A stretch of DNA of 64,000 bases from Aplysia californica. Its lineage: Eukaryota; Mollusca; Gastropoda; Aplysiida; Aplysiidae. Position 1 is the stretch's first letter. Every line of letters starts with the position of its first letter. Location of the stretch: contig NW_004797319.1 in assembly GCF_000002075.1 (NCBI RefSeq), forward strand, positions 1,128,363 through 1,192,362, read 5' to 3'. The notes under the pieces were generated by a model. The model was not told where the DNA came from and ran no database searches. It saw only the letters and a list, made by a program, of their open reading frames with translations. Positions 40,032 through 52,000 of the stretch are shown piece by piece. The position numbers were made by a program, and so were the translations under genes.

Positions 40032-43000
40032 GGAGGGAGGGAGAGAGAGAGAGAGAAGACTCCTTGCTGCTGGATTCCAGCATGATCTAAACAAGATGGA
40101 TGTTGAAGTGGATATTTTAAAATATTTACTCTGGAGAATGATGTACTGAGTCAAGGTTTTCTTCATGAAATGATAGTGTTGATATTTATTGTGTTTTGTT
40201 GTTATGAACTGAAGTGTGCTGATGGTTGAAGAGCACCACTGGTAGATCCTACTTCTTTTCTTTCTCTCCAGTGTTTCTGTCGCCTTTTTTTTTTTTTTTT
40301 TTGGTTTCACTGGATGACCGTTATTGTGTCCATGTGCTTCTGTTTTCTCAAATGTGCTAATATTTATGTCTGTTTGTCTTGCTCTTTCAATGCACTGAAT
40401 TACTGTCCTGTTTGTTGATGTGCTTCTCAAATGAACAAATATTTTCTTTTCCAGCCAGCATGGTTGAAGCCAAGTGTCAGTTTGTGGTGGAACTCTACAG
40501 TGCTGACTGCTTTCCCATCTTCATGAACATTTTGCAGGTGTGCACGATGTTTGCTAATAATAGCAATAAGCTAGAGACAAACGCAGTTTCAGACACTCTT
40601 GAATCAACATATAAAGGCCTTGAATGTCTCATTGTCACTGGAAAATTACTTAAAGAATTTGGACAGATGGATGATGAGGAAAGACCAATGATATTGGGCT
40701 TTTTTTTAGAGCATCTGAGTAGAAATCAGTGCCTGGATTTGCCACGCTAGATCAGAAGAAGCTGCAGTAACATCATACGTTTAATAATAACTTTTCTATT
40801 TTTAATTGACACTTCATCGAGAGGACAAAATTAAAAGTTGAACTTTTGCGCATTTCCATATTTATTGTTGATGCAGAATGATTGGCTTATATTGAGAACC
40901 ATGTCACATATGTCTATTATCACTTTGGTCTAATCTTGTCGATCAACATATTTTGCCTTAAAAAATGGGGGGGGGGGGTTGTTGTTGTGTTGCTTATTTT
41001 TTTCATTGTTCTCCCCTTTTGTTTACTTTTATCTTTTCATTTGATCGTAAAGTCTTTGTCTTTTAAAAAAAATGTCAATTTCCCCTTTTGTAGAAATTCA
41101 GTGAGTCCCAGCTGAAGGTGTGGCAGCAAGGGGTCCCGTACACCAGTGACCAGTGGTGCACCTATTTCTCCCTGATCCAGCCCACACTGCGCCTGGTGCA
41201 TGTGGTCCTGGGCCAGCTCATCCAGGCCTTTGCCACCGAGTGTCGCGCTGACGCCGACGCTGCAGCTGCTGGGAAGGCGGCTGTTGGGTCTGGTGATGCA
41301 GAGCAGGAACCACTTTTGCTGAATCCGGTAAATGGAATTTTAATAAGGGGATGGAAGATAGAATAGACAAGATAAATGAAAAATATAATAAATAAAATGA
41401 ATAAACTTATGCTTTTAAATTTAAAAAAAAATGAACAAAAGAAATAAAAAATTTCACTTCCAACTGGTCCTTGTTTGGAAATTTGGTCAACATCTATTTA
41501 AAAAAACCCCCAGTAAATAGGCATATCAACACAATAATGATCATTTAATGTTACGAAAAAGCAAGATAGACAGACAGAAACAGAAAAGGGAAAGGAAAGA
41601 AGTTGGATTTACTAGTGTCACTTTCCAAGCGCTTAAGTTTTACAATGGCGTGCATACATACATTAATTTGTTAAAATACATAGGTACAATAATTTATGAG
41701 CACTTTACAATACCACAAGGAAAGCGTAAGAAGGGAAGACCTAAGATGACATGGAGGCGAGCGGTATCAGCGGAAATTGAAAAAGCGGGGACATCATGGA
41801 AACAGATAGAAAAGGATGCTCAGGACAGGCTTCGCTGGAGTAATGTTGTTGGTGACCTGTGCTCCACTGGGAGTTAAAAAGGGCAAGAGAGAGAGAGAGA
41901 GACTTTACAATACACAATATTACTTCAATACTGACAACGAACAGGACATTGCTGGTGTCATTGTGCAGAGCTCTGCTTTTTGAGCTAGGGTTACTGGTTA
42001 TTGTGTTTGTTCGCACCCACTCCAGTGATCATACACTTAAATGTTGTCTCACTGACTTGAGCTTGACATTATTGTGAGCCTGAACTTGCTGACCACACTT
42101 GATCATCAGGGACCTTGTCTAACAATTTTGTCGCATTTTTGTTCGTTTTGTTTTAGTGGAAGTATTACTGTGCTCGCAACTGCATAAGGTCATATGAGTG
42201 CCAGAAGATTAGAGGTGCTACAAGAGAGTAACAAATATAAAAAAGAAGTAGGGGAGATAAGGACGATGGATGTTTGATAGGAAAGAAGAAGGAAACCACA
42301 CCAGAGCCCCCGCCAACCACCCACCATTTATGTTCGATTGTCACCAAGCCCACTTTCAAGGCCTTCTTTTGGTTATCCACTTGAATTCGCTTTGGATAAA
42401 TTTATGGAAGTAGTTTGAAACCACCAGTTCATTGCATTTTGACATACATGTATTTCAGCTGAGGATCAGACAGTACCAGTAATAATTTAATCATCTCTTG
42501 ATTTTGCCAGTTATTTTCATCTGTCAAATTGCTATTTATAAACCTGGACAAACCATCAATATGTCAATCTGTCATTATAAGCAAATACCAAAACACTTTT
42601 TATTTCCATATTTTTTTTTTTACAATAAAAAAAATAATGCACTTGGAGACACTCTATAGGTTGGCAACAGGACACAGATGAAAGTGTTTTTTATCTAAAA
42701 AGATACCTTTGTGCTAGTTTTGGATTGTATATTTTTGCGAAAATGTGGATGATTTTTTTGTAGGGATAGTCTGTTATTAGCTCAAGCTACGCCAAAAGAC
42801 ATATAATCTGTCTACAGTAAGCGAAAAATATAAATGAAGAAAATTGGGATTTATTTCAGTTCAGAGATCTGACCTCAGTCCCTGTGCTGCTGGAGCTACA
42901 CACGGTCATTTGTTCTGTCCCAACCTCCTCTCTCTATAGTGCTGACCTAGCCAAGGTGAGTACTGAGTGACACACTTGTCTTCGCTGCAGGATCCTAAAC

Positions 43001-46000
43001 AGCGAACTCCAAAAATGCAGTTTTAGTTCTTTCCCCCTGAATTCTGACTGACTTCTCATAATGAATTCTGTAAATAACTTTCAGCCAGATTAACATATCC
43101 AAATAGTTGCTACAGTGTTGATTCTGAACAGCTGAAATGATTGTAACTGCCTTGTTTTTTTTAGTTTTTTCATTTGCCAGTAAAATTTACAGACAAGTTA
43201 GGCATTTAGAATCCTGCAGTGATGGTGTGTTCTGAAGCAGCCTAGCCAAGGTGATTAAAAATTGAGTGACATGCACATGTTCATGAGGGATTTAGCCGAG
43301 GCAAGTGACATACTTGTAACACTGCTGTCTCAACCAAGATGAGTAACTCATGTGAGGAGTCCTTGGGAAAAAATGGGCATAGCCACAAACCGGGGTCAAT
43401 TGTAAAAGCTTGTGGACTCCTACCTTCATACTTGTTTGATTGGTGGTTTATTATGTTTGTTGAATGGGAAATCTTAACAACAAAAATCAACCAACAGTTG
43501 AACAGATATAAAGTTATGAGTCAACAAGCGTTCAAAATTGATGCCCTCACGATTGTCAGTTTGTGACTATTCCCATTTTTCCTGTGGACTGCTCTTGTGT
43601 TATTATGCTGTCTTAGCCAAAGTGAGTAACACATGTGTTATTATGCTGTATTAACCAAGGTGAATAACATATGTGTTATTATGGTGTCTTAGGCAAGGTG
43701 AATAGCACATGTGTTATTATGCTGTCTTAGCCAAAGTGAGTAACACATGTGTTGTAATTTTGTCATAGCCAAGGTGAATAACACATGTGGTATTATGCTG
43801 TCTTAGCCAAGGGGGTAACACGTGTTATTATGCCGTGTTTGCCAAGGGGGTAACACGTGGTATTATTACTGTCTTAGCCAAGGTGAGTGAAACAGGTATA
43901 TAGTAATAGTGATGTTCTGGCCAATCTGAGTAATGTACATATGTTATAGTGGTGTCCTTGTCAAGGTGTGTAGAGCACAGGGGGGAAAAAGGGCATAGTC
44001 ACAAACTGAAAATCATGAGGGTATCATTTTTGAACGCTTGTTGACTCGTAACTGTATTTCTGTTCAACCGTTGGTTGATTATTGTTGTTTGATTTCCCAT
44101 TCAACAAACATAACAATAAGTCACTAGTCAATCACATGAAACTATGAGTCCACAAGCTTTTAAAATTGACACCCTCACAAGATTGCAGGGCCTGTCATCG
44201 TGACCGGTCAGTGAACCTGCGTTCATTCGCATCATGTGAGATCGGCATGAGTAAGGGACTTGCGGTTGTTGGTGTTATCAAAGTTCATTCAAAGTAGGAG
44301 CGTTGCATCAATACAGTTTACCGCAGCAGGATAAGGCGGTGGTGCAAGAAACTGATGCTAAGATTAAAACAATTTCCCTGTTCAATTGTTATTATGTGTA
44401 CTGGGGCAACGATCATCTTTTTTTTCCTTCTTTGTCTGTGTACTACCTGATTTGGGGCCAAAATACCTGAAAGTGACCCTGAATTTACCTGAAATGAGAA
44501 CTTTGAGGTAGGCAGCCCTGTAATAGTGCTGTCATAGTGGTGTCTTTGTGTGAGCAGGTGGTTAGTGAATGTTTTGATTGGGTCTGCTCCTTCTACTTCT
44601 ATTCAGTGTTTTCTATTGTCCCGATCTAGTCTTAACGAATTGTGGCCGCTACTGTGGTGCCTATTTAACAAATGGTTTGACGGCAGCAGTGGTATGCTCT
44701 ATTTTTTTGTGTGTTCCCCCTGTTGTTTCTGCCTTTCTTTTTTTTTCAGCTGCGGTAAATCACTGTTATTGCGTCTATATGTTCCTCTTTACACCGTAAC
44801 TCAAGTCTGTGCTGATTTATTATAAACCACAACTTGTGGGTGATTGGCGGGTGCTCTTGTTTGGTTTGCTCCTTCTTTCCTATCAAACATCTATCGTCCT
44901 TATCTCTCCTCCTTTTTTGTGTTTGTTACTCTCTTGTGACACCTCTAATCTTCGGCACTTTAATGACCTTATTGTGTTGCAAACTCTTACTAAAACTAAA
45001 ACTAAACCTCCTCCTCTCTTCCTTTTTTTTGTTTGTATGTTATTCTCTAGTATCGCCTTTAACCGTCGTCACTTATATGGCCTATTTGTATTGCTAGTGC
45101 CGTAAAACTCTTACTAAAAGTAAAGCTACACTTATTGTGAACCAACTGGAATTCAAAACTTGTTTCTCCTTTTTTTCTGGTGTTTGTTGCTCCCTTGTAA
45201 TTCATCCAGTCTTTGGCACTTATATAGCCTATTTGTGTTGCAAGTGCTGTAAAACTCTTACTAAACAAACAGCTTTGACTTGGTCTCTGTGTGTGACAGA
45301 TACAGCAAGATGTGGTGGACACTCTGTTGACACTAACACAGGAGGAGCCGCAGACGACACAGACGGACGACGGTCAGTTTACTTATTGTTTTGATGGTGG
45401 TCAATTTATTTATTGTTTATCATAAAGTGTTTTATGCCCTCATTGGTGTGTGGTTGGCGGATGCTCTTGTGTTGTTTGCTCCTTCTTTTGTGTTTGTTAC
45501 TCTCTTGCTACACCTCTTATCTTCAGCACTTATATTTGACCTAGTTGTGTTGCAAGGGCTGTAAAATACTTCCTTTAACCAAAGATAGTAAATAACAAGA
45601 TGGGCCACTCAGCCAAAAAAGTGTCCGCAGGAAGTATGCTCTTTGCTTCAGATGGCGCTGCAGTCTGTTTTGAAGCTCTTTTTTTCGTTTTTCCAGAAGA
45701 AGATTAGGAATAGCACCTCCTTGCGTGCGCAGATCGACTGCTGTTCATCAGCAGTTCGGGTACGTTCAGTGCGTAGTTTTAGGTTTTTAAAAATTTTAAT
45801 GACCTCTCGCCTTTCATTCTAAAGTCAAATTAAACGAAGAAAACCATCACCCTTTCCTCCCGAAGAGGTTTTTTGTCAGCGTAACCATTAAATAAAAGCG
45901 TTCTTCCGAAATTTTTCCAAAACATGCTAGTTTCACTTTGATTTTTTAAAACTCAAGTAGGGTAACTCTGTTCGCAAAGAGTGCGCTTTTGTGAAGAGGG

Positions 46001-49000
46001 CGCCACCAAATTTTGAGGACACTTTTTTAATTGGCTCAAAGAGAGAAGTGGCCCATCTTGTTATGTACTATCATTGCTTTAACAAACTCCGTTGTTGACA
46101 CAATTTAGATCTTTTTGGAGGCAGGCTGATTCGACCCCTCCTGTCAGGAGGATCCCAAGCTGAGTGTGATGCAAAATCTCTGTCGACAGACGGAGGTACT
46201 CGATGAAAGATGTTCCCACTTGAAAATCAAGTTCACATCTTCTGTGTGCAATGGCAAAGATCCTGATGGCTATGCCTCAGACGCTGGTGCAGTCCATGCC
46301 CCCCCCCCCCTCCTCCCTTGTGGGTGTTTAGCTGGTGCGCTGGTGTGGTTTGCTCCTTCTTATCCTATTGAACATCTTTCATTCATACCTCTTCTCCTTT
46401 TCTTTTATATTGCTTTCTAGTGACACCTGATCTTTGGCACTTGTATGGTATATTTGCGTTGTAAATGCCATGAAAATGCTTTCTAATTTTAATCTTGCTT
46501 TTCCTGAACACTAAATGACTGTCATCAATGTTATCACATTGATGTGTGCTGATAAATGAACACAGTCATGTGTCAGTCATGTTTCTTTTCAGTAACGCTT
46601 GTTCCTTTTCGTGTCTTACATGTTCTGCTCATTATGTTACTCTACTTGAGTTAATTATTTTCTTTTCAACTCAAAGATAAAACATGTGGGTAGTTGGTGT
46701 GTGCTGTGGTGGGGTTTGCTTATTCTTTCCTATCAAACATCTATTGTCCTTTACTCTCCCCCTTCTTTTCTTTGTATATCACTTTCCATAACACTTCTAA
46801 TCTTTGGTACTCCTATGACCTAATTGTGTTGAAAATGGGGTAAAACTCTTCCTAAGTGGGTGGTTGGCGGGTGCTCTGGTGTTGTCTGCTTCTTCTTTCC
46901 TATCAAACATCTATCATCCTTATCTCCCCTCCTTCTTTTTTATGTTTGTTACTCTCTTTTAACACCTCTAATCTTTTGGCGCTCATATGACCTTATGCCG
47001 TAAAACCTTTACTAAGACAAAAACAAACTTCCTAGAAAAATGTTTTAAAAAAGTTGACATATGTTTGTGTATTTACATGTATGTTCCAGCTCTCAACAAA
47101 AGCCTGTGGACATTAATGCTAAAAGAACTGTTGCGCTACACAATCAAGTCACCGTACACTTACATGAGTGGTCTCCTGGTGCTGTCAGAGCTGTTGCCCT
47201 TGCCTTTTCCTTTACACACCAAAGAGGTACTGTAGTTTTGTGGCTCTTCTAGCTAAAATAAGATAACAGCTTGACACCATTTGAAAATAAGTCGGTGGAC
47301 TTTTGAAATTTAAATGCAGGGGTGTTTGTTTTACTTTTCCTGCTTTAAACTTGGTTAAGGCGCTTTGAGTTTTATTCTGTTTGTCGCCCTCCACTGATTG
47401 TGTGAATGAGTTTTCCCATGTTGATTCTTAACCTTTTGTCTCCAATGTTTTTTAGTGTCAGTAATTTGTGTCATCGGGCGCTCATCAGTCTTTGGGCTTG
47501 TGGAGTTTTTAGTATAATCTTAAAGCCTGTTTATTTGTCTTGCTTTTGATGAATATAAAAATGCTCGTCTTACTTGAATACAAGTTGAGATATTTACGAT
47601 TGAAGGAGGTGGGGTTTACCTGGTGTCTGAGGTAAAATTAGTGAAAAAATGTCTGCCAAGGTTTGATGACTTCCAGAGCTGTTGTGTCCTTGGAAACTGC
47701 AAATTTATATTTTTGTCCTTTTGATTGATCAAAATCTTCCATCAGAGATGAACCCTTTGTCTTGTGCTAAAGCAGGAATTTATGATGATGATTATTGTCT
47801 TTTTATTCCCAAGCTTTGCACAGTCTGTCCAGTATCTCATTGTTACTTTGTCAAATGAGACGTCTTTGGAGCTCTTTTTTTAAAGTTGTATACTCTTCAT
47901 TGCTTTACTTTAGAGCCTCTTTTGTAAGACTTGCATGATAGATACTTAGAAATGGGTTTCCTATCGAACATCTATTTGTTCTTTTCTCTCCTCCTTTTTT
48001 GTGTATGTTACTCTCTTGTAACACGTCTATTCTTCAGCAGTTATATGACCTTATTGTGTTGCAAGTTCCATAAAATGCTTACTAAAACAAAAAATGGGCT
48101 GTCAGAAGAGAGTTGATTGGGAGATTTCTATTTTCCCTATAGCTTGCATAACTCTTGGGCAGCATATGAGTTAATCAGTAGACTAATGTTTTCTCTTCAA
48201 CTCCAGAAATGCTTGGGCTGTATAAGAGTTTGTTACTGGATTGATGAAATTCTCTCTTGTGCTCCATGACCTCGTTGATTACCAACTGGCACACAACGTA
48301 TTTGTGAGATTATTTTCTCGCATGGATCAGTGCCCAAATACTGAAATGGTTCATGACAAAGAAATACATTTTTGTCACCAAAGGAACTCTCACAAAGCTG
48401 TCCCAATAATTTCTCAGGTTTTTCAGACAGGCTGTGACATGGTATGAGTTTTGTATAACAGTATGATGTTGTCCAATAAGTGGCTCAGGGAAGGCTGATG
48501 AGACAACTGTGTCAGTGGATTTTGTCTTTTCCACACTTCTGTTTTTCTGTATGGCCTTTGTTCTTGAGTCCAAAAAATTGTTGGTTGGAAAATGAAAATG
48601 TATTCATGCAACTTGTTGGTGTAGGATTGTTCTTTTTGGAATTTGCGTTTTCAAGACTGATGACTTAATGTCTATTTGACCCAGGGTTTTTGCTCTCCCT
48701 GGTTTTGTTAAATAGCCATAAAAAATTTGTGGTTGAGAAACAAATCATGCGAATAGCAGGTGGCGTATAATAGTTCTTTTTTCTGATTTTTAGGCATTAA
48801 GTGAGGAAGAGGTGGAAGCAGCAGTGGTGTCACGAAAGTTGTGGAGCGTCCACCTGCAGGCAGCAACAGCCGAGCTGTTTGCTGTGCTGGACACACTGTC
48901 TGGGACTGGCTGCCAGCCGTTGCAGCACCTGATGCGCCGTGTGTGTTGGCAGATCGCCGACCTGGCCGCACCTTCGGCCCTGAGAATTACCAAGTGAGTG

Positions 49001-52000
49001 CAGCAGCAGCCGTATACTTTGTAATTCAAAGTAACAATTGTGGTCAGTTGAAAAATTACGGTGTTTGACCAAATATTATTGAGTTCTTGTCTCGTGTCCT
49101 TTTTTGGGTTTTTTTTTTTTTTTTAGTTCTTGTCTCGTGTCCTTTTTTTTTTTTAATACAAGAAAAGGTGCTAAATGTTGTTAGGTAAAGGAAAAATGCT
49201 TAGCAATGCTTGACCAAACATTTTTGAATTAAAGAGACATTAAAGATAAACTTAGTATTTGCAGTAAGGAACAAAAGAGGATGTGGTTGTTTTTCCCATT
49301 TGTATTTATTAGTGCTTGTATGCTTGTCAGTTTGTGTTCTCGTCTTTGATACTGAGACTTCTGCCTGTCTTCTTTTCTTCCTGTTTGTTCCATTTTGACC
49401 ATGCTTTTGTTGGTTTTCTTTCTGTCTTCGGAATCTTGTTTGATATACTTAGTGGGTCGTTGACGGGGGCTGTGGTGTGGTTTGGGCCTTCTTTCCTATC
49501 AAACATCTATCGTCCTTATCTCCCCTTCTTTTATTTTTATGTTTGTTACTCTCTTGTAACACTTCTAATATTCTGGCGCTCATATGACCTTATGCAGTTG
49601 CGAGCGTCGTAAAACCTCTACTAAAACAAATGACCTACTTAACTTATTGTAAACATTTACTTCTGTCTTCAGAATCTCGTTGGACATACTTATGGTGACT
49701 TATGCAGTTGTGAGCGCCGTAAAACCTCTACTAAAACTATACTTACGGTTAACATTTGCTTTTGTCTTCAGAATCTTGTTGGACATACTTATGGTGAACC
49801 TCAAACCAAAGAGGCCAACGCAGACAGTAGATGGAGAAAAGAAAGAAGGGGAGGAGGAGACGACCGCGGTGCGCACTGTGTCCATCCACACTGCCAAAAC
49901 TCTCAACTTACTGGCTTACCTCCTGTCCCACCCAGGCATCAAGGCAGCCTTGTTGCAACTTATTGGCACCAGGTGTGTGTGTGTATTTGTGTGTGTGCTT
50001 GTGTGCTTGTGTGCACGCTCACATTGTGTGTGTGTGTGCGTGCGTTGTGTGTGTGTGTGCGTGCGTACGCGCCCCCCCCCACACCAAATTACTCTTTATT
50101 GTGCTGGTGTGCCTCTATTTATCCAAACTCAAACGCGGACCATTCCCCATCCCCTCCACGAATGGTTGAAGGATGCTACAGGTAGGTTCTTTCACTCTGT
50201 TATTGTTTCTGCCTCTCAGACTTTCCCTGCACTAAATAACTGGTTTTGTGTCAATGTACTTCTGTTAACTCAGACAATATCTCTCACCCCCTTTACTTTG
50301 TTTGCCCATTTGCAGCATACACAGTGAGGTGAAGTACAAGGATTTCTTGCTCATCATGCTCCAGCTGTTGAACCAGACGGCAGAGACACCAGCCGAAATA
50401 CAGGCACAGGAGGGCATTGTGGTCAGTAGTTCTTGTCGTAGCTCTGATTTTTCCTCCTCCTTTTTTTTTTTTTTCGTAGGTCAGGTTTTTCTTCTGATTC
50501 ATCTCGTTCTTGTTCTTCGTATTTTTTTCTTCATCTTGTTTTCTTCTTCTTGTTCTACTCCTTACCTACCCTTCCTCCTCCATGACTCCCCCCGCCTCCT
50601 CCGTCATCCCCCTCCTTCTCCTCTTGCCCCCCCCTCCCTTCTCCTCTTCAATTCCAATACTCTGGTATCATGGCAAGTTGTCCACACAACATGCCTACCT
50701 GAACTAGGATTCAAACCAGGTATTTTAGCATGAGAGATGAGCACCTTTCCTTGAAAAAGGCTCCTGAGCTCATGCTTTGTACCTTTTCCTCTTATTTTGT
50801 GTTTATCTGATCGATCTCAGGGGTTGGCGACTAGTTGTACAACCTTTTTAGTTTAAGGACACTTATGTGCCTTGTTTTCCCTCTTGAATGTAGATACTTT
50901 GTCTCTCAGGCAACCGTACTTGGTTTTGAGTAGTTTTTGTTTGTTCAGAGTTTCTTTAGTTTTTTGGAATTGATTTATCTCAAAGTTATCTCGGTAGCCA
51001 GCCAGGACAGGCTCACTCTTCTCAGACTGTATCTGCCGAGGTCTCTTTTACATGGGCATTGTTCTTTCTTTCTTTCTTTCTTTCTTTTTTTCCCTTTTTT
51101 TTAATGTGTATTTGTGAATCAAGAACCAAGCTGAAGTGTAAATCTTCCTTGAAAGGCAATATCTTGTATTGTAAACTTACATTTGTTCGATGTCAACTTT
51201 GGCAAATACGTTTTGGCAGGCAAGCAGATATGATGGACTGCACAAATGCGTTTGTTTTTGGTCTTGTTTGCAGGAATGCTGTTAATGCTACTCTTATTTT
51301 TTTTTTCTTGAACTGTAATATTTGTTGTCTTCATTGGAGGTAGGAAAAAAATTTGGAAGGTCTTTAGGAATACAATACTTATATCCATGTGTCGTATGTT
51401 TTAAGATTTTCTTTTAAACCTATTTCAGTCGATGATTCAAAGTCTGTGTGATCTGGAGGTGTCAATGGTGAACACAGAAATGGCTGTCACTTTGGCTGAA
51501 CATGTAAGTGATGCAGATAGAGCTCCAAATCATTTTGATGTTCAGATACAGCATGGCATAGCTACCAACCAGTACGTAATAAACGAGTGCTCAGGTACAT
51601 AGAGGCATAGCTACCAACCAGTGTGTAACCTGATTTGCAAGTGATAATGAGATTGAAGCCCAGAAGATGATAACCAGTTTAAGAAATTTTTTTGCAACAG
51701 GTCTATGTTAAATAGTTTGATTGAGTTTGTTAAATGTAAAAAAATGTGTGTGAAGGGTTCGTAGGATCAGTGCCCACCATCTTGACCCGCCAATGGGTAG
51801 AGTTGAGTGTTTTTTGTTTTTAAGTTGGTTGCTGTCAAATGGTAATTGATAGACTAGTGAAGATCTTACTTTTCAAGGGGTATGATGGTTATGTATCTGC
51901 TCTTAATCTTTTCAGTCTTTCCCTTCCTCTTTTCACAAACCGAAAAAAACCCTGAATGGACTCTCGTAGTTTGTCTTGATGGACAAGATCTTCTAAAATT

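Noticed and set aside
39666-40430. 254-codon minus-strand frame
   Set aside because: Mostly the GA array read in reverse (SLSLSL), plus the antisense of exon 22; no domain.
43236-43900. CRISPR-like array
   Set aside because: An animal genome, degenerate units of about 42 bases with no unique spacers; the units match the exon 25 junction.
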